From Kangiella sp. (GTDB taxonomy: Bacteria; Pseudomonadota; Gammaproteobacteria; Enterobacterales; Kangiellaceae), in the NCBI RefSeq assembly GCF_014762745.1, contig NZ_JABURJ010000119.1, positions 1 through 62,987 on the forward strand: a stretch of 62,987 bases of DNA, in the 5' to 3' direction. This document shows, one piece after another, positions 26,241 to 37,723 of the stretch. A program made the position numbers and the translations under genes. Positions within the stretch are counted from its first letter, which is position 1; each line of letters starts with the position of its first letter. Below the pieces are notes generated by a model. It searched no databases, had not been told where the DNA came from, and worked only from the letters and a program-made list of their open reading frames with translations.

Positions 26241-26344
26241 GTATCTAATGCGCAGAAATGATAGTTTTAAGAGCACTTTAGGTATATAACTTTAATTATT
26301 TTAACCTCTTCTAACCTGAAGATTTAACTGGAGAAAGCAGCCCA

Positions 26345-28279
26345 ATGGCAGTTGATCAAAATGAAGCTTGGAGCATCGAAAAAGCCCGCGCCCACTACAA
26401 CCTTCCTTATTGGAGCGAAGGCTATTTCGACCTGAATGACCAAGGTAACCTGGTGGTTAAGCCCGACCGCAACCGCCCTGAGTTTAATTTTGAGCTTTCA
26501 GAGATCTGCAAGGAGTTGCAAAAGAAAGGCTTTCAGATGCCTGCCCTGCTACGCTTTGGCGATATTCTGCATAACCGTGTTAATAGCTTATGCGAAGCTT
26601 TTAATCAGGCCATCAAGGAATACGAGTTCCAGGGACGCTACACCATCTGCTATCCGATCAAGGTCAATCAGCAGCGCCGTGTAGTCGAAGAAATTGTACA
26701 AAGCCAGGCCGCCATTAATGACAGTAATGACAAGCAGATTGGTCTTGAGGCAGGCAGTAAGCCAGAGCTGATGGCAGTTCTTGCATTATCTGAGCACACC
26801 AACTCGACCATCGTCTGCAACGGCTACAAGGACCGTGAGTATATTCGTACCGCGTTAATTGGTACGCAACTTGGACACAAGGTTTATATCGTTGTAGAGA
26901 AGCTGACAGAGCTTCAATTAGTGCTGGAAGAAGCTGAAAGCATGGGCGTAAAGCCAACCATTGGTGTGCGTGCTCGTCTGGCTTCCAAAGGCGAATCTAA
27001 ATGGCAGACCTCAGGCGGTGATCACTCCAAGTTTGGTTTATCTGCCAGCCAGATTTTGCGTCTGGTTGAAACACTTCAAGCTAAGGATCAGGTTGATATA
27101 TTCAAGCTGTTACACTTCCACCTGGGCTCGCAGATCACCTCGATTCGCGACATTCAGAATGCACTCAAAGAATGCGCTCGCTTCTATGCTGAGCTGCATG
27201 CACTTGGCGTGCCTGTTGAAACCGTGGATGTTGGTGGTGGTTTAGGCGTCGATTATGAAGGCACTCGCAGTCAAAGCCATTGCTCCATTAACTACAGCTT
27301 ATCTGAATACGCCAATAACGTGGTTTGGGCATTTTATGATGTTGCCAATGAAAATGATTTGCCTCACCCCAATATTATTACCGAATCTGGTCGCGCACTC
27401 ACTGCTCACCATGCGGTGCTGATCGCTAATGTTATTGACTCAGAAGCTCCTGAAAAAGTTGATTTAGAGGCACCGTCAGAAGAAGCACCGTTAGTTCTAC
27501 AAAACCTCTGGGAAAGCTATCAGGAAGCGCTAAGTACAAAAAATAACCGCAAACTGATGGAAAGCTTCCACGATGCCGGTTACCTGCTGACCGAAGCCCA
27601 AGGTATGTTCAGTCACCAAGTACTGTCGCTGGCCGAGCGTGCTATGGCCGAGCGTCTGCACCGCATGATTTTAATGCTAGTGAAAACAAAGTTAGTTCCA
27701 GAAATTCAGGAGCATCAGAATACGCTGGATGAATTAAATGAAAAACTGGCAAGCAAATACTTCGTTAACTTTTCTATTTTCCAGTCATTGCCGGATGCCT
27801 GGGCAATTGATCAGATATTCCCTGTGATGCCTTTGGTGGGACTACAGGAAGAGCCGACTGAGAGCGTGATTATTCAGGACATCACCTGTGACAGTGATGG
27901 CGTTCTGGAGCAGTATGTTAATGCCCAGAGTATTACCCCTACTCTGTTGCTGCCTACTTATACGCCAGGTGATGAATACTTGCTGGGCTTCTTCATGGTT
28001 GGTGCCTACCAGGAAATTCTAGGTGACATGCATAACCTATTTGGTGACACGCACACCATCGATCTGGTATTGACCGAGAAAGGTGAAATCAAGATTACTG
28101 GTACTGATTATGGTTCGGGCGTTGATGAAATGCTGGAGTATGTGGATTTTGATGCTAAATCATTATTAGAGTCATATCGTCGCCAGCTTAAAGCGAGCAA
28201 CCTTGAACAAACGCAGCAACGCCAATATCTTGCCGAATTGCGCGAAGGTATTTATGGCTACAGCTATTTAGAGGATTAA
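26345..28279 (+). CDS. speA: Biosynthetic arginine decarboxylase
   Basis: PLP enzyme converting arginine to agmatine. The 644 residues are typical of the long SpeA class. YTICYPIKVNQQRRVVEEI contains the lysine that binds PLP; also seen are LEAGSKPELMAVLAL, LLHFHLGSQITSIRDIQNAL, VDVGGGLGVDYEGTRS and the C-terminal FMVGAYQEILGDMHNLFGDT. GGAG lies about 10 bases before the ATG. There is no signal peptide. aguA follows after six bases, indicating an operon in which agmatine is processed to putrescine. Confidence 0.97.
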   Translation: MAVDQNEAWSIEKARAHYNLPYWSEGYFDLNDQGNLVVKPDRNRPEFNFELSEICKELQKKGFQMPALLRFGDILHNRVNSLCEAFNQAIKEYEFQGRYTICYPIKVNQQRRVVEEIVQSQAAINDSNDKQIGLEAGSKPELMAVLALSEHTNSTIVCNGYKDREYIRTALIGTQLGHKVYIVVEKLTELQLVLEEAESMGVKPTIGVRARLASKGESKWQTSGGDHSKFGLSASQILRLVETLQAKDQVDIFKLLHFHLGSQITSIRDIQNALKECARFYAELHALGVPVETVDVGGGLGVDYEGTRSQSHCSINYSLSEYANNVVWAFYDVANENDLPHPNIITESGRALTAHHAVLIANVIDSEAPEKVDLEAPSEEAPLVLQNLWESYQEALSTKNNRKLMESFHDAGYLLTEAQGMFSHQVLSLAERAMAERLHRMILMLVKTKLVPEIQEHQNTLDELNEKLASKYFVNFSIFQSLPDAWAIDQIFPVMPLVGLQEEPTESVIIQDITCDSDGVLEQYVNAQSITPTLLLPTYTPGDEYLLGFFMVGAYQEILGDMHNLFGDTHTIDLVLTEKGEIKITGTDYGSGVDEMLEYVDFDAKSLLESYRRQLKASNLEQTQQRQYLAELREGIYGYSYLED

Positions 28280-28285
28280 TCTGAA

Positions 28286-29269
28286 ATGACTCAGTTAACT
28301 AGACGCTGGCCAGCTGAATGGGAAACTCATCAGGCAACCTGGATGGCCTGGCCGTGCCGTACTGAAATTTGGACCAATGGTTTGGAAAAGGCGCAACTGG
28401 CGTTTGCCGAAGTTGCTAATACCATTGCTGATTATGAGCCACTGTTTATGCTAGTTAAGCCTGAGCATAAAGCTTTTGCTACAAAAAAACTTAGCAGCTC
28501 GATCACTTTGGTAGAGATGACGATCGACGATAGCTGGACACGCGACACCGCGCCGATCTGGATTGAAGAGAATGGTAAGCCTGTTGCTTTAGACTTCCAG
28601 TTTAACGCCTGGGGTAATAAGTTCTCACCTTATGATAATGATGCCAAAGTTGCTGACAACATCATCAACTATAACGGTAGTCAATCGCGAAAGATTGATA
28701 TGGTATTAGAAGGTGGTGCGATTCACTCCAATGGACAAGGTACGATTTTGACCACCAAAGAGTGTCTGTTAAATCCAAACCGAAATCCATCCATGAGCCA
28801 GCAACAGATCGAGCAAGTATTACTCGATCTGTTTGGCGCAGATAGAGTGGTATGGTTAGAGAAAGGCGTGGCTGGCGATGTTGATACCGACGGCCATATA
28901 GACAATATTGCCTGCTTTGTTGAGGATGATTTAGTGGTTAGCCAAAGCTGCAGCAAGGATAGCGAGAACTTTGCTATTTACCAGGATAACCGCACAATCC
29001 TTCGTGATAACAACTTAAAGCTCATTGAAATTTCAGAGCCTGAAGCACGTTATGAAGATGGTCTTCGTGTGCCGCTTTCATACATCAACTTTTATATTGC
29101 TAATGATGCAATCATTATGCCGTCTTTTAACTGCAAACAAGATAATGAAGCAAAGTCAGTTCTAACTGACCTATTCCCGCACCGAAATATTCATCAGATT
29201 GATGCTAACGAGATTTTAGTCGGTGGCGGCGGCATTCACTGCATAACCATGCAGCAACCCAAGATTTAA
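28286..29269 (+). CDS. aguA: Agmatine deiminase
   Basis: Converts agmatine to N-carbamoylputrescine and ammonia. The 327 residues show the guanidino-modifying fold: WPAEWETHQATWMAWP at the start, DDSWTRDTAPIW, LEGGAIHSNGQGTILTT, GDVDTDGHIDNIACF, and the C-terminal GGGGIHCITMQQP with the nucleophilic cysteine at about residue 319. It starts six bases after speA and 38 bases before aguB. Together these give the agmatine route to putrescine that replaces SpeB-type agmatinase. Confidence 0.96.
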   Translation: MTQLTRRWPAEWETHQATWMAWPCRTEIWTNGLEKAQLAFAEVANTIADYEPLFMLVKPEHKAFATKKLSSSITLVEMTIDDSWTRDTAPIWIEENGKPVALDFQFNAWGNKFSPYDNDAKVADNIINYNGSQSRKIDMVLEGGAIHSNGQGTILTTKECLLNPNRNPSMSQQQIEQVLLDLFGADRVVWLEKGVAGDVDTDGHIDNIACFVEDDLVVSQSCSKDSENFAIYQDNRTILRDNNLKLIEISEPEARYEDGLRVPLSYINFYIANDAIIMPSFNCKQDNEAKSVLTDLFPHRNIHQIDANEILVGGGGIHCITMQQPKI

Positions 29270-29307
29270 TGAACTCATACATTTGAGTCTTTACAGGTGA
29301 TAACACT

Positions 29308-30165
29308 ATGAGAAACGTAACATTCGCAGCAACCCAGTTTGCGGTTAGTGCAAACTTTGATGAGAACATCGCTAAAGGTGAAGCTTTAGTTAAACAGGCT
29401 GCAGAACAAGGCGCCAACGCAATTCTTTTGCAGGAGCTATTTGCAGGCTATTACTGGTGCAAAGATCAGGATCCTAAGTATTTTGATTGGGCTGAACCCT
29501 ACCCTGGCAGTCGTGTACTACAGCATTTTTCAACGGTTGCTAAACAGTTAGGTGTAGTTTTGCCAATCAGTTACTTCGAAAAAGCTGGCAATGCCCACTT
29601 TAACTCACTTGCCATGATTGATGCTGATGGCACCATCATGGACAACTACCGCAAAATGCATATTCCAGACGGGCATGGTTATCAAGAAAAGTTTTATTTT
29701 TCACCTGGTGATACAGGCTTTAAAGTATGGGACACCAAATTTGGTCGCATGGGCGCTGCAGTCTGCTGGGATCAATGGTTCCCTGAAGCGGCTCGTATTC
29801 TTGCGCTGCAAGGTGCTGAAGTCATTTACTACCCCACTGCGATTGGCTCGGAGCCGCAAGATCCGGACTGGGATTCACGCGAGCACTGGCAGCGCGTGAT
29901 GCAAGGCCACAGCGGTGCCAACATGGTTCCTGTTGTGGCTTCAAACCGCATAGGCACTGAACAGGGCGAAAGCTGCGGCATTACGTTCTATGGCTCCTCA
30001 TTTATCACCGATCCTTTTGGTGCCAAAGTACAGGAAATGGACAAAACCAGCGAAGGAGTTATCTGTCAGGAGTTTGATTTGGACCAGGTAGCAAAGCAGC
30101 GTGCTAGCTGGGGCTTATTCAGAGACCGCCGCCCAGAGTATTACGGACGAATCACTCAGTTCTAA
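29308..30165 (+). CDS. aguB: N-carbamoylputrescine amidase
   Basis: Nitrilase-fold enzyme hydrolysing N-carbamoylputrescine to putrescine, CO2 and ammonia. The catalytic triad is visible: Glu in LLQELFAGYYWC (about residue 43), Lys in NYRKMHIPDG, and Cys153 in GAAVCWDQWFPEAAR. The WGLFRDRRPEYYG ending is typical of the AguB subgroup. AGGTG precedes the ATG. It is the last gene of the speA-aguA-aguB operon and is followed by a terminator. Confidence 0.95.
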   Translation: MRNVTFAATQFAVSANFDENIAKGEALVKQAAEQGANAILLQELFAGYYWCKDQDPKYFDWAEPYPGSRVLQHFSTVAKQLGVVLPISYFEKAGNAHFNSLAMIDADGTIMDNYRKMHIPDGHGYQEKFYFSPGDTGFKVWDTKFGRMGAAVCWDQWFPEAARILALQGAEVIYYPTAIGSEPQDPDWDSREHWQRVMQGHSGANMVPVVASNRIGTEQGESCGITFYGSSFITDPFGAKVQEMDKTSEGVICQEFDLDQVAKQRASWGLFRDRRPEYYGRITQF

Positions 30166-30184
30166 AATCCTAATGCAACAAAAA

Positions 30185-30207
30185 AAGCCCAGCAACTAGC
30201 TGGGCTT
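30185..30207. terminator. Bidirectional terminator between aguB and the VOC gene
   Basis: AAGCCCAGC and GCTGGGCTT pair around a 5-base loop, with a run of A on the left and TTTCT on the right. On the minus strand the T-run is stronger, so it suits the VOC/lipoprotein transcript well. Confidence 0.8.
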
Positions 30208-30230
30208 TCTCTTATCGAGGGAGCTATTTA

Positions 30231-30620
30231 TTACTGCTCCGGCATCTGCCATAACTCAATTTTGTTGCCTTCCGGATCCATAAACCAGGCAAATTTGCCA
30301 AAACCGTCTTCTTCGCAAATGTCACCAACTTGCTTGCCTCCATTGGCGACCACCTGTTTTATGCATGCTTCAACATCATCGACCATAAGATTTAGCATGA
30401 AGTCCTTATCTGATGGAGCAAAGTAATCGGTACTCGATTTAAACGCCCCCCAAACTGTGTACGCATCTTGAGGTAACTGACTACTGGGAAAGCTGGTACC
30501 ACCATAACTGGGGTCTATCTTGAAGCCTAAAGCTTTCTCATACCACTGCCCTAAAGCATCCTTGTCTTTACATTTAAAAAATACGCCACCAATGCCTAGT
30601 ACTTTTCCGTTCATCATCAA
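30231..30620 (-). CDS. VOC (glyoxalase/bleomycin-resistance) family protein
   Basis: A 129-residue single-domain vicinal-oxygen-chelate protein. It shows the paired beta-alpha-beta layout: GIGGVFFKCKDKDALGQWYE, then a second module NLMVDDVEACIKQVVANGG, ending with GKFAWFMDPEGNKIELWQ, where the terminal glutamate is a typical metal ligand. Three ATG codons in a row start the gene and overlap the end of the upstream lipoprotein gene, so translation is probably coupled. The substrate is unknown; the family includes lyases, dioxygenases and resistance proteins. Confidence 0.85.
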   Translation of the reverse strand: MMMNGKVLGIGGVFFKCKDKDALGQWYEKALGFKIDPSYGGTSFPSSQLPQDAYTVWGAFKSSTDYFAPSDKDFMLNLMVDDVEACIKQVVANGGKQVGDICEEDGFGKFAWFMDPEGNKIELWQMPEQ

Positions 30621-31294
30621 TCCATGAGTTTGTTTAGACTATCTTCGCTAACACCATTAATGACGTTGGTGTAACCCATTGCTTCAAGCTCTTCTTTGGC
30701 TTTGCCAGCACGATTACCACTCCGACAATAAACAATGAAGGTTTCGTCCTTATCAAGATTTAGCTCTGAAATTCGATCAGCGATTTCATCAACCGGTAGA
30801 TTTACCGCGCCTGAATAATGACTATTGTTGTATTCACCTTCAGTACGAACATCAATGATTGTCACATCTTCTAAAGCACCCTCTTCTGCAACGATCACTC
30901 GAGCAGTAAATTCTTCTGGGCTTAAAATACTCCCCTCAGAAGGCAAAGGATCAAACGACATCAAACCAATTTGGATGTTTTCGAAGGTATGAACAGAGTT
31001 TTCAGCAGTATCGAGAGAAAATGATTCTGCAGAATTCGGCGTTAAATACATAAAACTCAAAGTAGCCGAACCATCGGTTACACATTGGGCGCCTTTAGGG
31101 CATCTGGAGTCATTAACGATTTTTAAAAACTCAAGAGAGGAGTCTTTAAATCTTACGATATCACCAGTAGACATCATAAACTCTTGCGCCTGAAGCTTTT
31201 GCGACTCAGATTCACCCTCAACACTTGGTGTAGATGCACAAGATGCAAGCAAATAACTAACAGATAATAAAAAGATAATTTTAAAAGCTCTCAT
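30617..31294 (-). CDS. Lipoprotein with C-terminal rhodanese domain
   Basis: A 225-residue envelope lipoprotein. A signal sequence with a clear lipobox (LLASC, lipidated Cys19) is followed by a beta-rich domain with a SRCPKGAQC motif (about residues 63-71), found in small bacterial lipoproteins, then a rhodanese domain: VTIIDVRTEGEYNNSHYSGA, AVNLP, and the active-site loop CRSGNRAG with Cys190. I chose ATG 31294 because GGAG lies 5-6 bases upstream and the signal sequence then starts correctly. Periplasmic rhodaneses are implicated in sulfur transfer or thiol chemistry, but the partner is unknown. It overlaps the VOC gene start. Confidence 0.88.
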   Translation of the reverse strand: MRAFKIIFLLSVSYLLASCASTPSVEGESESQKLQAQEFMMSTGDIVRFKDSSLEFLKIVNDSRCPKGAQCVTDGSATLSFMYLTPNSAESFSLDTAENSVHTFENIQIGLMSFDPLPSEGSILSPEEFTARVIVAEEGALEDVTIIDVRTEGEYNNSHYSGAVNLPVDEIADRISELNLDKDETFIVYCRSGNRAGKAKEELEAMGYTNVINGVSEDSLNKLMD

Positions 31295-31366
31295 AAGCAC
31301 TCCAACAATCATTATAAGCACACAACTCCATTGTTATACGAGAGCCAAAGAGAATCAAGGAAGGAA

Positions 31367-31443
31367 TGGCACCCCCGACAGGATTCGAACCTGTTACCTT
31401 CCCCTTAGGAGGGGGACGCTCTATCCAGATGAGCTACGGGGGT
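31367..31443 (-). tRNA. tRNA-Arg (anticodon CCT)
   Basis: Reading the minus strand, a 7-bp acceptor stem ACCCCCG/CGGGGGT, D-arm GCTC...GAGC, anticodon stem TCCCC/GGGGA with loop CTCCTAA (anticodon CCT), and T-arm with GGTTCGAATCC all fold correctly. The 3' CCA is encoded (31367-31369). Length is 77 with the CCA. It decodes the AGG arginine codon. Confidence 0.95.
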
Positions 31444-31482
31444 TTGATGGACAGAAATTATAATGCTTTTTGAGAATAAAAA

Positions 31483-31508
31483 AACGCCTCATTTCTGAGG
31501 CGTTTTAA
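31483..31508. terminator. Terminator downstream of the TonB-dependent receptor
   Basis: ACGCCTCA and TGAGGCGT form a perfect 8-bp stem with a 4-base loop, with AAAAAA on the left and TTTTAAAA on the right. It lies 15 bases beyond the stop of the receptor gene on the minus strand. Confidence 0.85.
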
Positions 31509-31522
31509 AACATTCAAACAAA

Positions 31523-34399
31523 TTAGAATGTATAAGTTGCTTCAAGATAAATCTCTCTTCCTATACCAGCACCGGCATAAACAAAGTGGTTATACCATGG
31601 GTAGTCAAAGAACTGGAAAGTTTCATCTTTAGGAGGCTTTGCATTAAGCAGATTTCTAACTCTCAATCCAGTAGAGAAACTATCAGACCAATTATAGTTG
31701 GCGGTCAAGTTATAAGTTATATAAGGACGCATGCGATAATCACGGTCTGGGTCTCTTAAGCTTGGACGCCATGCTGTTACACCGCCACGACGGAACGCTG
31801 TAAGGGCAACACGGTAATCATCTGAAGACCATGCCATGGTTGCTGTTACTCGCGAACGAGGATCCCAGCCCCCTAGGAACTCATCATCTCGCAAATCAAT
31901 CTCAGGACTGTCATCGCTTGATTGATACTTGTTAGTTAGCATATGGCTATAATCAACATTAAACTCAAGGCGCCCTGGAGCAAAGTTATGTCCCCATCTA
32001 ATACTAGCATCCAGACTATCAATTTCAGTCACTGCTGCATTAAAAGGTGTAACATTCAAGCGAGAAATGTAAGAAATACCTGTGCCAGGATCTGTTTCAC
32101 GGCCAATTCTAGCATTATTGTCAGCACATTGGTCAGCTGAAAGCTCACCCGTGTAACAGTTCCATTCTTCTCTAAGTAGACCTGAAGCACTTTCTGTCAA
32201 GACCCGGTCTTCTAAACGAAGACGGTTAAGAGTCGCCATAAAAGTAAGATCGTCTGTAAGATCAGCAGAAAAGCCAAGCCAGGCTGAATAACCAGTTTCA
32301 TCTTTTAGAGGCTCACCACCCAACTCTTGCGCACCAACACGTTCTGCAAAAATCGTTGACGATGAACAGTTACTTATATCGAAATCACTCGGAGGCAAGT
32401 CCGCTTCAGTGAGTCCATTGTTATATAAGAATACTTGGTAACATTGTACTAAATCCGTACCTCCGGTATAGAAGCCAGTTGTGGTATAAACCTGATTCAA
32501 GTCTGGCGCTCTAAAACTTCCTGTATAACCACCACGTAATAAGAACTCTTCGATCGGTCTCCATGTAAAACTCAATGATGGAGTCGTTCTTGTTCCAATT
32601 GATGAAGACTGACTATCATAGTTATCGATACGTGCAGCTAAGTTCAACTCGAAAGTTTCATGAAGTGGAATCAACAACTCTCCGCCGACAGCATATCGAG
32701 TTCTGTCACCGCCACCTTGATAACCCGTAAGCTTCCACCACCCAGAACCAGTTAAATTTGGTAATGGAGGGTCTTGGGAAATACGCTCATCGGGAATGAA
32801 CTCAAAATCCTGTTTTTCATACTCAAATACCGCTGCGTAACTTACGGTACCAGCCCAATTGTCGAACCAGTCACCCGTGATATTAAAGTTTGCACTCGTT
32901 GAGGACGTTTCATTACCATAAGTCTGAGTACCAATTGCATTTTGCACCAATGGCAGTGTGGTTTCGTCGAGAGGTGCAAATAAGTTATCACGTAACCCAA
33001 AAGGCACACCTGTACCAGACCACCAGTCAGTACCAAAGAAACTAGTCCCGTAGTAGTCGCCAAGGAATAAGTTAATAACCTCTTCGGCCTTCCACCAAGG
33101 ACTTGCAGAATTATACTCATAGTCCGAACGATTTAAGGCAACTTCCCATTGATGCTCACCAAGATATCCATTTGCACCTACAGTGAAGCTTAACGACTCA
33201 TCTTCAAACTGAGTATCTAAATTCATACCCAACTCTTCTTCAGTGAATAAGCGCTGAGCTAAGAACCAGTCGTAATAATTGAAGCCAAAACCGGTATCGA
33301 CAATGGTTGATGTATCAAGAATATCCTCAGAAACGAACAGATAGTGACTATTATTTGCAGATTCACTTTGATAGTACAAAACATCTGCGAATAACTGTAC
33401 ATCATTACTTAACTGATAATCACCATGTAAAAATAATGAATGCGACTCTTTTGCGTTTCTAAAAGAGGACTGGGCTGCGCCATCATCGCCACAGAAATAG
33501 CCTGCTACAGGTCTAAATGCCCGCTCAGTGCCGTTTTCCATACCCTCACAGGTACCTGCGCCAGGATCAACGTAATACTCTCGACCATTTAAATTATCCC
33601 ACCAATTTAAGCCAAGTACGTATCGCGTCAAAACACCATCACCGTAAGGATAGTCAAGATCTGAATCATAGTCATCAAACTCACCAGAGGTAATCAGTTC
33701 TCTATCAGTATATTGATAAGCAACAGTGACATTGCCGTTATCAAATGTTTTACCTGTGACCAGTTTAAATTGAGTATCAAGTGGGTTGGAGTCAGCTTCT
33801 GTTGGAGTACCAACAATTAAGTTAACTGTTGTGCTATCCACATCATCCTTAAGAATAATATCAACAACACCAGCAACAGCATCAGAACCGTAAATTGCAG
33901 ATGCGCCTGTACTCAGCACACGAATTTCTTTAACGGCTGCTGCAGGAATTGCGCCAAAGTTAAAGACTGAAGTGTCAGATTGATAAGCTGCTGGGTAAGA
34001 AGAAATACGACGACCATTAAGAAGCAATAGTGTGTTACCAACACCTATACCTCTCAGGTTCAATGTTTGAACGTCTGGAGTGAAACCGTTCGAGAACTCT
34101 GGCCCTTCGAATTGGAAACTACTGTTTTGAGTTAAGTTTGTTAAAGCATCAAATACTGTCACATGACCTTGCTCGGCCATATCTTCGTTAGTTATTACGG
34201 TAACAGGCTGTGCACCTTCAATCGCTGTTCTTTTGATTCGAGAACCAATAACGGTGACTTTCTCGACTTTTTCTTCCTCTGCTCCCTCTTCCTGCTCTTC
34301 CGCAGCATTTACGGTGGCGGTCAAAGCCAAAGAGGCAGAAGCAGTTGCTAATAGAGCCATTTTCACGGCTTTAGCAATTAGATTACTTCTTATTGTCAT
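31523..34399 (-). CDS. TonB-dependent outer-membrane receptor, 958 residues
   Basis: Large beta-barrel for TonB-driven uptake across the outer membrane. The signal peptide ends near TVNAAEE, followed by a glutamate-rich linker and a TonB-box-like VEKVTVIGSRIKRT. The plug domain shows AQPVTVITNEDMAEQG, TLNLRGIGVGNTLLLLNGRR and GASAIYGSDAVAGVVDIILK. The barrel ends with an aromatic residue (ATYTF) as expected for Bam-dependent insertion. The length and plug resemble the family in Xanthomonads and marine Gammaproteobacteria that is often tied to peptide, carbohydrate or siderophore uptake. No neighbour reveals the ligand, and TonB/ExbBD are not in the window. AGGG precedes the ATG. It appears monocistronic. 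Confidence 0.92.
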   Translation of the reverse strand: MTIRSNLIAKAVKMALLATASASLALTATVNAAEEQEEGAEEEKVEKVTVIGSRIKRTAIEGAQPVTVITNEDMAEQGHVTVFDALTNLTQNSSFQFEGPEFSNGFTPDVQTLNLRGIGVGNTLLLLNGRRISSYPAAYQSDTSVFNFGAIPAAAVKEIRVLSTGASAIYGSDAVAGVVDIILKDDVDSTTVNLIVGTPTEADSNPLDTQFKLVTGKTFDNGNVTVAYQYTDRELITSGEFDDYDSDLDYPYGDGVLTRYVLGLNWWDNLNGREYYVDPGAGTCEGMENGTERAFRPVAGYFCGDDGAAQSSFRNAKESHSLFLHGDYQLSNDVQLFADVLYYQSESANNSHYLFVSEDILDTSTIVDTGFGFNYYDWFLAQRLFTEEELGMNLDTQFEDESLSFTVGANGYLGEHQWEVALNRSDYEYNSASPWWKAEEVINLFLGDYYGTSFFGTDWWSGTGVPFGLRDNLFAPLDETTLPLVQNAIGTQTYGNETSSTSANFNITGDWFDNWAGTVSYAAVFEYEKQDFEFIPDERISQDPPLPNLTGSGWWKLTGYQGGGDRTRYAVGGELLIPLHETFELNLAARIDNYDSQSSSIGTRTTPSLSFTWRPIEEFLLRGGYTGSFRAPDLNQVYTTTGFYTGGTDLVQCYQVFLYNNGLTEADLPPSDFDISNCSSSTIFAERVGAQELGGEPLKDETGYSAWLGFSADLTDDLTFMATLNRLRLEDRVLTESASGLLREEWNCYTGELSADQCADNNARIGRETDPGTGISYISRLNVTPFNAAVTEIDSLDASIRWGHNFAPGRLEFNVDYSHMLTNKYQSSDDSPEIDLRDDEFLGGWDPRSRVTATMAWSSDDYRVALTAFRRGGVTAWRPSLRDPDRDYRMRPYITYNLTANYNWSDSFSTGLRVRNLLNAKPPKDETFQFFDYPWYNHFVYAGAGIGREIYLEATYTF

Positions 34400-34642
34400 C
34401 AGAACCCTCTCTTCTAATTAGTAAAATTTCCTAGAAAGTAATTTGTTCACTGCGCCTTGTTGCAAAATGAACAAACTTTGTAAGTTTATGTAAATAAAAT
34501 GCAAATGTGAATACAAAAATTAGATATTTTTATGATGAGCATTAGATTAATTAGGAATAAGCACATAACCAGCTGTTTTAGAAGGGGTTATCCAGAACTA
34601 TTATAGTAATGAATCCTCGATATTCGTCAGGTAAATACGAAA

Positions 34643-34664
34643 AAGCCCAGCGGTGCTGGGCTTT
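34643..34664. terminator. Terminator downstream of serS
   Basis: AGCCCAG and CTGGGCT pair around a 5-base loop, with AAAAA on the left (a T-run when read on the minus strand). It lies 24 bases beyond the serS stop and closes the ftsK-to-serS block. The rest of 34400-34687 is the AT-rich upstream region of the receptor, where I see no gene. Confidence 0.8.
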
Positions 34665-34687
34665 TATTAGATATGTGTGGTACCTGA

Positions 34688-36373
<1,686 letters not shown>

Positions 36374-36377
<4 letters not shown>

Positions 36378-37717
36378 AAGCTCCCCTTGTTATATTGATC
36401 GCTTTTAGCTTTGAGCCAGGCCAGTTTTTCAGCTATCTTTTTCTCCAGCCCCCTATCCACTGGATGATAATACTGAGTACCACCCTTTTCTTCTGGCAAA
36501 TAAGTTTGTCCGGCAGAGAAAGCATCAGGCTCATCGTGGTCGTAGCGATATTCAGTGCCATAATCCAATTCTTTCATCAGCTTGGTCGGCGCATTGCGAA
36601 TATGCAGTGGCACCTCATAAGTCGGTTCGTTTCTGACATCACGCAGGGCATTATTATAGGCCTTGTAGACTGCGTTACTTTTTGGCGCACAGGCTAGGTA
36701 AATAATCGCCTGAGCAATGGCTAACTCCCCTTCCGGACTGCCCAATCTCTCCTGAACATCCCACGCATTTAACGCTAACGTCAGACCTCGCGGATCAGCA
36801 TTGCCAATATCCTCACTGGCCATTCTTACCACTCGACGCGCCACATACAGCGGATCACAACCACCATCAATCATGCGACAGAACCAATAAAGTGCGGCAT
36901 CGGGATTGCTGCCTCGCACTGACTTATGCAGCGCTGAAATTTGATCATAAAAGTGTTCACCACCTTTATCAAAGCGACGTAGCGACTGAGTCAGAGTTTC
37001 TTCTAACACTTCATCGTCAATGACAGGAGATTCTTCATTTTTAGCTAAGGCAAGTTCGCTGGCCAGCTCTAAAAAATTTAGTAAGCGACGTCCGTCCCCA
37101 TCGGCGGCATCAATTAAGTGCTTTCGGCTGTCATCGGCAATCGATAGATGGTATTTACCGAGGCCAAGCTCTTCATCCAACAAAGCGCGGCTGATCAGCT
37201 TATCTAAGGCTGCTTCAGACAGATCCTTCAATACAAAAACACGCGCTCTGGAAAGTAGCGCATTATTTAGTTCAAAAGAAGGATTCTCGGTTGTGGCACC
37301 TATAAAAGTAAGCGTTCCATCTTCGACGTAAGGTAAAAATGCATCCTGCTGTGCCTTATTAAAACGATGCACCTCATCAACAAACAAAATGGTTGGCTTG
37401 CCCTGCGACTGATATTGACGAGCCTCATCCACTGCCGCACGGATATCTTTTACCCCGGCCAGAACTGCTGAAATGGTAATAAAGTGGGCATTAGAGCTTT
37501 GTGCAATAAGGCGAGCTAAGGTTGTTTTTCCGGTACCGGGAGGCCCCCAGAAAATCAAGGAAAATGGACGTTGTGTTTCAATTGCCTGACGAAGTGGTTT
37601 TCCAGGCGCTAATAAATGCTCCTGGCCAACATAATCGTTCAAAGATGTTGGGCGCAGCCTGTCAGCCAATGGAGCATTGAGAGGAGAACTTGAGAATAAG
37701 TTTGATTGACCACTCAT
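36374..37717 (-). CDS. rarA: Replication-associated recombination protein A (AAA+ ATPase)
   Basis: Acts at stalled replication forks (RarA/MgsA; eukaryotic WRNIP1). The 447 residues show the opening [20 protein letters not shown], Walker A in [14 protein letters not shown], Walker B in [16 protein letters not shown], sensor 1 [12 protein letters not shown], and the C-terminal tetramerisation region with [20 protein letters not shown] and [12 protein letters not shown]. It lies between lolA and crcB in the usual order, overlapping crcB by four bases. Confidence 0.96.
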
Positions 37718-37723
37718 GAGTAA

